From: JAOTYV01 sp041557595
Lineage (GTDB): Bacteria; Pseudomonadota; Alphaproteobacteria; UBA8366
Direction of reading: 5' to 3'
Assembly (NCBI GenBank): GCA_041557595.1
Contig: JBFFGE010000021.1
Location: forward strand, 1 to 36,042
DNA: 36,042 nt
The notes under the pieces were generated by a model. The model was given only the letters and a program-made list of their open reading frames with translations, was not told the DNA's origin and did no database searches. This document shows, piece after piece, positions 32,456 through 36,042 of the stretch. Position numbers and translations under genes: made by a program. Each line of letters starts with the position of its first letter. Position 1 is the first letter of the stretch.

Positions 32456-33151
32456 ATGACAGTGCTCGACATTCAGGGCGACGCGGAAAAGGTCTTCGAT
32501 ACCATCGAGAATGGCGGCATCGCAATTCTGCAGCTGGATGTGGCCTACCTGATTTGCGGCAACAGGGGCGACGCCATCGCGCGTATTTTCGAAGCGAAGG
32601 GCCGGACCTTCGAGAAACCGAACGGCATGCTGGCTAACATGGAAATCTTCGAGCAGTTGCTGATCACCGAGGACCGGGCGAAGGATGTGGTGCGCGCGGT
32701 GACGCAGGATTTCGACCTGCCGCTATCGGTGGTCGCGCCGTTCCGCGCGGACACGCCGCTGCTGGCCGGACTCGATCCCTTCGCGATCGAACGCTCGACC
32801 AAGGCGGGGACGCAGGACATCCTGATCAACGCGGGCCCGCTCGCCAACCGGCTGGCCGAGATGAGCCTGAAACGCGGCACGCCGGTGCTGGGGTCCTCCG
32901 CCAACAGGTCGGAGACCGGCAGCAAGTTCCGCGCGGAGGACATCGACCGGGAGGTGCGGGACGCCGCCGACCTGATCGTCGATTACGGGCTGTGCCGGTA
33001 CCACAACGCGCTCGGCACCTCGAGCACCATCATCGACCTGCAGAATTTCCAGGTGCTGCGCTGGGGCGTCTGCTTCGAGCAGATCCGCGATATTCTGGGA
33101 CGATATTTCAAGATCGACCTGGCGCCGAATCCGATCAAGTCCGGTCTGTAG
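32456..33151 (+). CDS. YrdC/Sua5-domain protein, divergent
   Basis: Protein of 231 residues with the YrdC fold, whose housekeeping members (TsaC/Sua5) make threonylcarbamoyl-AMP for tRNA modification. The nucleotide-binding residues Lys48, Arg50 and Lys54 (KGRTFEKP), SAN (148-150) and GTSST (187-191) are kept. The N-terminal PTDTVYGL motif is changed to LQLDVAYLI, so the threonine/bicarbonate pocket differs. It is 31 bases downstream of the MmgE/PrpD gene in the same operon and far from translation genes, so I think it is a paralogue with a catabolic or small-molecule role. Standard TsaC function cannot be excluded without the rest of the genome. Confidence 0.82.
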   Translation: MTVLDIQGDAEKVFDTIENGGIAILQLDVAYLICGNRGDAIARIFEAKGRTFEKPNGMLANMEIFEQLLITEDRAKDVVRAVTQDFDLPLSVVAPFRADTPLLAGLDPFAIERSTKAGTQDILINAGPLANRLAEMSLKRGTPVLGSSANRSETGSKFRAEDIDREVRDAADLIVDYGLCRYHNALGTSSTIIDLQNFQVLRWGVCFEQIRDILGRYFKIDLAPNPIKSGL

Positions 33152-33164
33152 ACATTTTCACCCG

Positions 33165-34592
33165 TCAGCTCAGCGACACCGCCGCGTCGAGTTCGAGCAG
33201 GTCGGGCATTTCCTCCATCGCCATGATCGCGTCGTAAACGCGCCGCGCCCGGCGCTCGCTGACCGCCCTGGTCGCGTTGCTCATGAACTTCGACACCACG
33301 TGATCGTCGCTGATCGGGTTGCCGTCGGAGCCGAGATTGTATTTCTGATAGTGCTTCAGCTCGCGGCCATCCTTGGTGCGGATGATCACCGTACCGGAGA
33401 AATAATCCGGGAACAGCGTTTCCTCGGTCACCTCAAAGGTGGTGCGGTCGCAGAGCGCGAGGATCGCCGGGTCGGTATAGGTCTCCGGATCGAGCTCGGC
33501 CAGCGTGAATTGCCCGCGCGCGAGACAGGCAGCGACCATGTAATGAATGCTGAACTGCGCCGCATAGGCGCTGTGCGGCCGGCGCTTGCGCTCTTCCGGC
33601 ATGACCACCGCCATCTGGTCCTTGTGCACCAGCGCGGTCACGGACTCGATGTCGTCCGGCGTCAGATTGTGGTCGGCGCGCAGCTTCAGCGTCGCGTCGG
33701 CAAAGGCGTGGTTGAAATGGCACGCGGGATACGGCTTGTACGCGACGTTGCGAATTTCCCAATCCACGCCGAACCCGGCGGTGCATTCGTCCAGATCAAC
33801 CTCGAGCTGGTTGCCGTTGCAATTGAAGAGCCCGTATTGCCCTTCATAGGCGGTGCGCGGCCCGGTATAGCCATGCTTGGCCCAGCCCGCGGCGGTGATG
33901 CCGTTGACCGCGGCCAGACCGGGATGGATGCGTTTCGACCAGGCGCCGTTCGAATGATACTCGCGCGTGCCGCCGGCCATGCTCAGGGTCAGCCCCTGCG
34001 CATCGGCAATCTGCGCCGCCGTGAGATCGGCCAGGCGGCCCGCAAGCAGCGTGCAGGCATAGGCACCGACGATGGCGGTGGTATGAAATCCGGCCCGGTG
34101 CAGCCCGCCGCGCGCCGTCCGGGCGATCCGTGTCCCGGCCTCGATCGCCATGAGATAGGCGGCCAGCGCCTCTTCGCCGCTCTTAGCCCCGGCCAACGCC
34201 ATCGCGAACATGACCGGCACCGCGCTCGCCGAGCAGTGCATCACGCCGGTGGTGTGCGTGTCGTCGAAATCGAGACCGTGGATTAGCGTGCCGTTGACCA
34301 TCGCCGAGTCGCGCAGCGGCAGCCGGTCCGCCATGCCTATCACCGGGAAATCGCCTTCGCCGCCGAGGCCGCGCCCGGCGGTCACCGCTCGCTGGCCATA
34401 ATCCATCGTCGTTGAGGCAAGTCCGATGCCGAAGCAATCGAGCACGTGCATTTTCGCCAGGGTGACGATGTCGGCCGGCGCATCATCCAGCGAGAAGCCG
34501 GTGGCGAAGTCCGCAAGTTTCTCGGATACGGTACCATCGCCCGCGGCGGCGGCGGTCGGCTGGAATTCGGCCGGCTTGACGACTGTGCTCAT
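33165..34592 (-). CDS. MmgE/PrpD family protein
   Basis: Second MmgE/PrpD protein, 475 residues. Family marks: IHGLDFDDTHTTGVMHCSAS, LSMAGGTREYHSNGAWSKRIHPGLAA and YKPYPACHFNHAF. The ATG at 34592 follows GGGAGG; a longer frame to 34793 overlaps the divergent flavoprotein start and lacks homology. It is only distantly like the other MmgE/PrpD gene, so they are probably not recent duplicates. It converges with the YrdC-domain gene (13 bases between ends), and its promoter is shared divergently with the transhydrogenase-like gene. Confidence 0.9.
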   Translation of the reverse strand: MSTVVKPAEFQPTAAAAGDGTVSEKLADFATGFSLDDAPADIVTLAKMHVLDCFGIGLASTTMDYGQRAVTAGRGLGGEGDFPVIGMADRLPLRDSAMVNGTLIHGLDFDDTHTTGVMHCSASAVPVMFAMALAGAKSGEEALAAYLMAIEAGTRIARTARGGLHRAGFHTTAIVGAYACTLLAGRLADLTAAQIADAQGLTLSMAGGTREYHSNGAWSKRIHPGLAAVNGITAAGWAKHGYTGPRTAYEGQYGLFNCNGNQLEVDLDECTAGFGVDWEIRNVAYKPYPACHFNHAFADATLKLRADHNLTPDDIESVTALVHKDQMAVVMPEERKRRPHSAYAAQFSIHYMVAACLARGQFTLAELDPETYTDPAILALCDRTTFEVTEETLFPDYFSGTVIIRTKDGRELKHYQKYNLGSDGNPISDDHVVSKFMSNATRAVSERRARRVYDAIMAMEEMPDLLELDAAVSLS

Positions 34593-34785
34593 GAGGATCC
34601 TCCCGGTTTCGATCACGCCGATTGTACGGCAAAAGTCTCCCGGCCGGGAGTCCCCCTGACGGCGCACCGCAGGCGAGCACCCCTTTAACGTTAACCAAAC
34701 TGAAACACTCAACCTACCATAGTGGCCCTTCCGCCCGACCGGAAAGGCCGGGTCCCCGTTACGCCGAGCCAAATTCAGCCGATCC

Positions 34786-36042
34786 ATGACCACATTCGAT
34801 TTCGATCTTTTCGTCCTGGAAACGGGACCGGCAGGCCAGCGCGCCGCAATTCAGGCCGCCAAGCTCGGCAAACGGGCGGGGATCGCCGAACAGCGCCTGA
34901 CGCTCGGCGGCGTCTGCATCAATACCGGCACGATCCCCAGCAAGACGCTCCGCGAGGCGGCGCTGCATCTGTCCGGATATCGGGAGCGCAGCATCTACGG
35001 CGCTTCCTATAGCGTGAAGCAGAACATCACGATGACCGACTTGCTCTATCGTGCGGGCACGGTAATCCGGCACGAAGTGGACGTCACACGCCATCAACTG
35101 CAACGCAACGGGGTCGATGTAATCCCCGGCCAGGCATCCTTCGTCGATCCGCACACGCTGCGCGTATCCTCCATGGACGGGCATTCGGCGCGCGACGTCA
35201 CGGCGGAAAAAATCATCATCGCGGTCGGCACCGAAACCACGCGCGACCCGCATATCGCCTTCGACGGCCAGCGCATCTTCACCAGCGACGATATTCTCGA
35301 ACTGGCAGAATTGCCGCGCAGCATCGCCGTGGTCGGCGCCGGCGTGATCGGCCTGGAATACGCCACGATCTTCGCGACCCTCGGCGTGCGCGTCACGGTG
35401 ATTGACAAGCGGCCGCAGCTCCTGCCCTTCATCGATTCCGAAATCACCGACACGCTGGTCTATCAGATGCGCGACAATCGGGTGACGCTGCGTCTGAAGG
35501 AAGGCGTCAAATCGATCGAACCGTTCAGCGACGAGAAAGGCGACCGGGTTCGCATCGTCCTGGACAGCGGCAAGAAGGTGGTTGCCGAAAAAGCCCTCTA
35601 CAGCATCGGCCGCACAGGCGCGACCGCGTCGCTACAACTGCAGAACGCCAATCTGTCGACGATCGATCGCGGGTTGTTGCAGGTGAACGAAAATTTTCAG
35701 ACCGAGGTGGAGCACATCTACGCGGTCGGCGACGTGGTTGGCTTTCCCAGCCTCGCCTCCACCTCCATGGAACAGGGACGGCTCGCCGCCTGCCACGCCT
35801 TCGGCGCCCAGGCGGAAGCGGTGCCGGATCTGTTTCCCTACGGCATCTACACGATTCCCGAGATTTCAACGGTCGGCAAGAACGAAGCGGAGCTTACCAG
35901 GGAAGGCATCCCCTATGAGACCGGCAAGGCGGCCTACAAGGAAAACGCCCGCGGCAAGATCATCGGCGATTCGACCGGATTTCTGAAGCTGCTGTTCCAC
36001 ATGGAAACCCGCAAGCTGCTCGGCGTCGGCATCCTCGGCGAA
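34786..36042 (+). CDS. sthA: soluble pyridine nucleotide transhydrogenase-like flavoprotein (partial)
   Basis: Flavoprotein disulfide reductase-family protein, open at the right edge after 419 codons. Residues GGVCINTGTIPSK (41-53) replace the redox pair CxxxxC with Cys44 and Thr49, as in SthA, which moves hydride between NADPH and NAD+ instead of reducing disulfides. The second Rossmann motif VVGAGVIGLEYA and the FAD segment HIYAVGDVVG are normal. Oddly, the first FAD motif reads LETGPAG, with Glu12 replacing the first Gly of GxGxxG; this may weaken FAD binding or reflect divergence. The C-terminal dimerisation domain is partly present (TIPEISTVGKNEAEL). Divergent from the MmgE/PrpD gene. 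Confidence 0.85.
   Translation, partial: MTTFDFDLFVLETGPAGQRAAIQAAKLGKRAGIAEQRLTLGGVCINTGTIPSKTLREAALHLSGYRERSIYGASYSVKQNITMTDLLYRAGTVIRHEVDVTRHQLQRNGVDVIPGQASFVDPHTLRVSSMDGHSARDVTAEKIIIAVGTETTRDPHIAFDGQRIFTSDDILELAELPRSIAVVGAGVIGLEYATIFATLGVRVTVIDKRPQLLPFIDSEITDTLVYQMRDNRVTLRLKEGVKSIEPFSDEKGDRVRIVLDSGKKVVAEKALYSIGRTGATASLQLQNANLSTIDRGLLQVNENFQTEVEHIYAVGDVVGFPSLASTSMEQGRLAACHAFGAQAEAVPDLFPYGIYTIPEISTVGKNEAELTREGIPYETGKAAYKENARGKIIGDSTGFLKLLFHMETRKLLGVGILGE

Noticed and set aside
31030..32472. 480-codon leftward frame
   Set aside because: Antisense to the MmgE/PrpD gene; Arg/His-rich and without domain signals.
34593..34793. N-terminal extension of the second MmgE/PrpD protein
   Set aside because: It overlaps the start of the divergent flavoprotein, and GGGAGG lies directly before the ATG at 34592.

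Overview
The window is high-GC, gene-dense DNA from what is most likely an alphaproteobacterium, perhaps Rhodospirillales or Hyphomicrobiales. The grounds are gene content (MmgE/PrpD, TauD, nitronate monooxygenase, class III CoA-transferases, a Flp-type pilin, an ECF42/DGPF pair) and intergenic palindromic repeats of alphaproteobacterial style. No taxonomic marker gene is present, so this is an inference. No rRNA, tRNA, CRISPR array, transposase or phage gene was seen.

Layout. (A) 1-1888, leftward: an enoyl-CoA hydratase-family gene and a nitronate monooxygenase cut by the left edge. (B) 2194-6894: an OxyR-like LysR regulator that lacks the peroxidatic cysteine, divergent from a UspE-like stress protein, an NhaA antiporter and a patatin-like lipoprotein. 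(C) 7003-9020: a GFA-type zinc protein, a TauD-type dioxygenase and a Flp-type prepilin with a long Gly/Asn then Asp/Arg/Lys tail. (D) 9430-16068: an alpha/beta hydrolase, an 868-residue protein with two fused CaiB/BaiF CoA-transferase domains, then a leftward DUF35 plus Cys-less thiolase-like pair (a likely retro-aldolase) and an MFS transporter. (E) 16197-18083: a single-domain response regulator, an HU-like DNA-binding protein and a Rap1a/Tai-type secreted protein; the last two converge on one shared terminator. (F) 18643-20271: a DGPF (YCII) protein and its ECF42 sigma factor behind a matching promoter. (G) 20315-27820: a divergent AroQ-like gene facing a tight operon of BadI-like ring hydrolase, acyl-CoA ligase, enoyl-CoA hydratase, SDR, acyl-CoA dehydrogenase, hotdog thioesterase and alpha-methylacyl-CoA racemase. 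(H) 27997-29058: a Kbp-like BON-LysM protein and a cupin. (I) 29092-34592: a class III CoA-transferase divergent from a small alpha/beta-barrel protein, an MmgE/PrpD protein and a YrdC-domain protein, converging on a second MmgE/PrpD gene. (J) 34786 to the right edge: a soluble transhydrogenase-like flavoprotein.

How the genes work together. Most of the window is CoA-thioester catabolism. The strongest reading is region G. Its five core enzymes match, step for step, the aerobic-style cyclohexanecarboxylate route: ligase, acyl-CoA dehydrogenase, enoyl-CoA hydratase, alcohol dehydrogenase, then hydrolytic ring opening by a BadI-type enzyme to a pimeloyl-CoA-like product. The altered AroQ homologue across the divergent promoter suggests a hydroxylated alicyclic acid may be the substrate. 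Region D probably handles another acyl-CoA by transfer to CoA and C-C cleavage. All substrate assignments are inferences from family and context.
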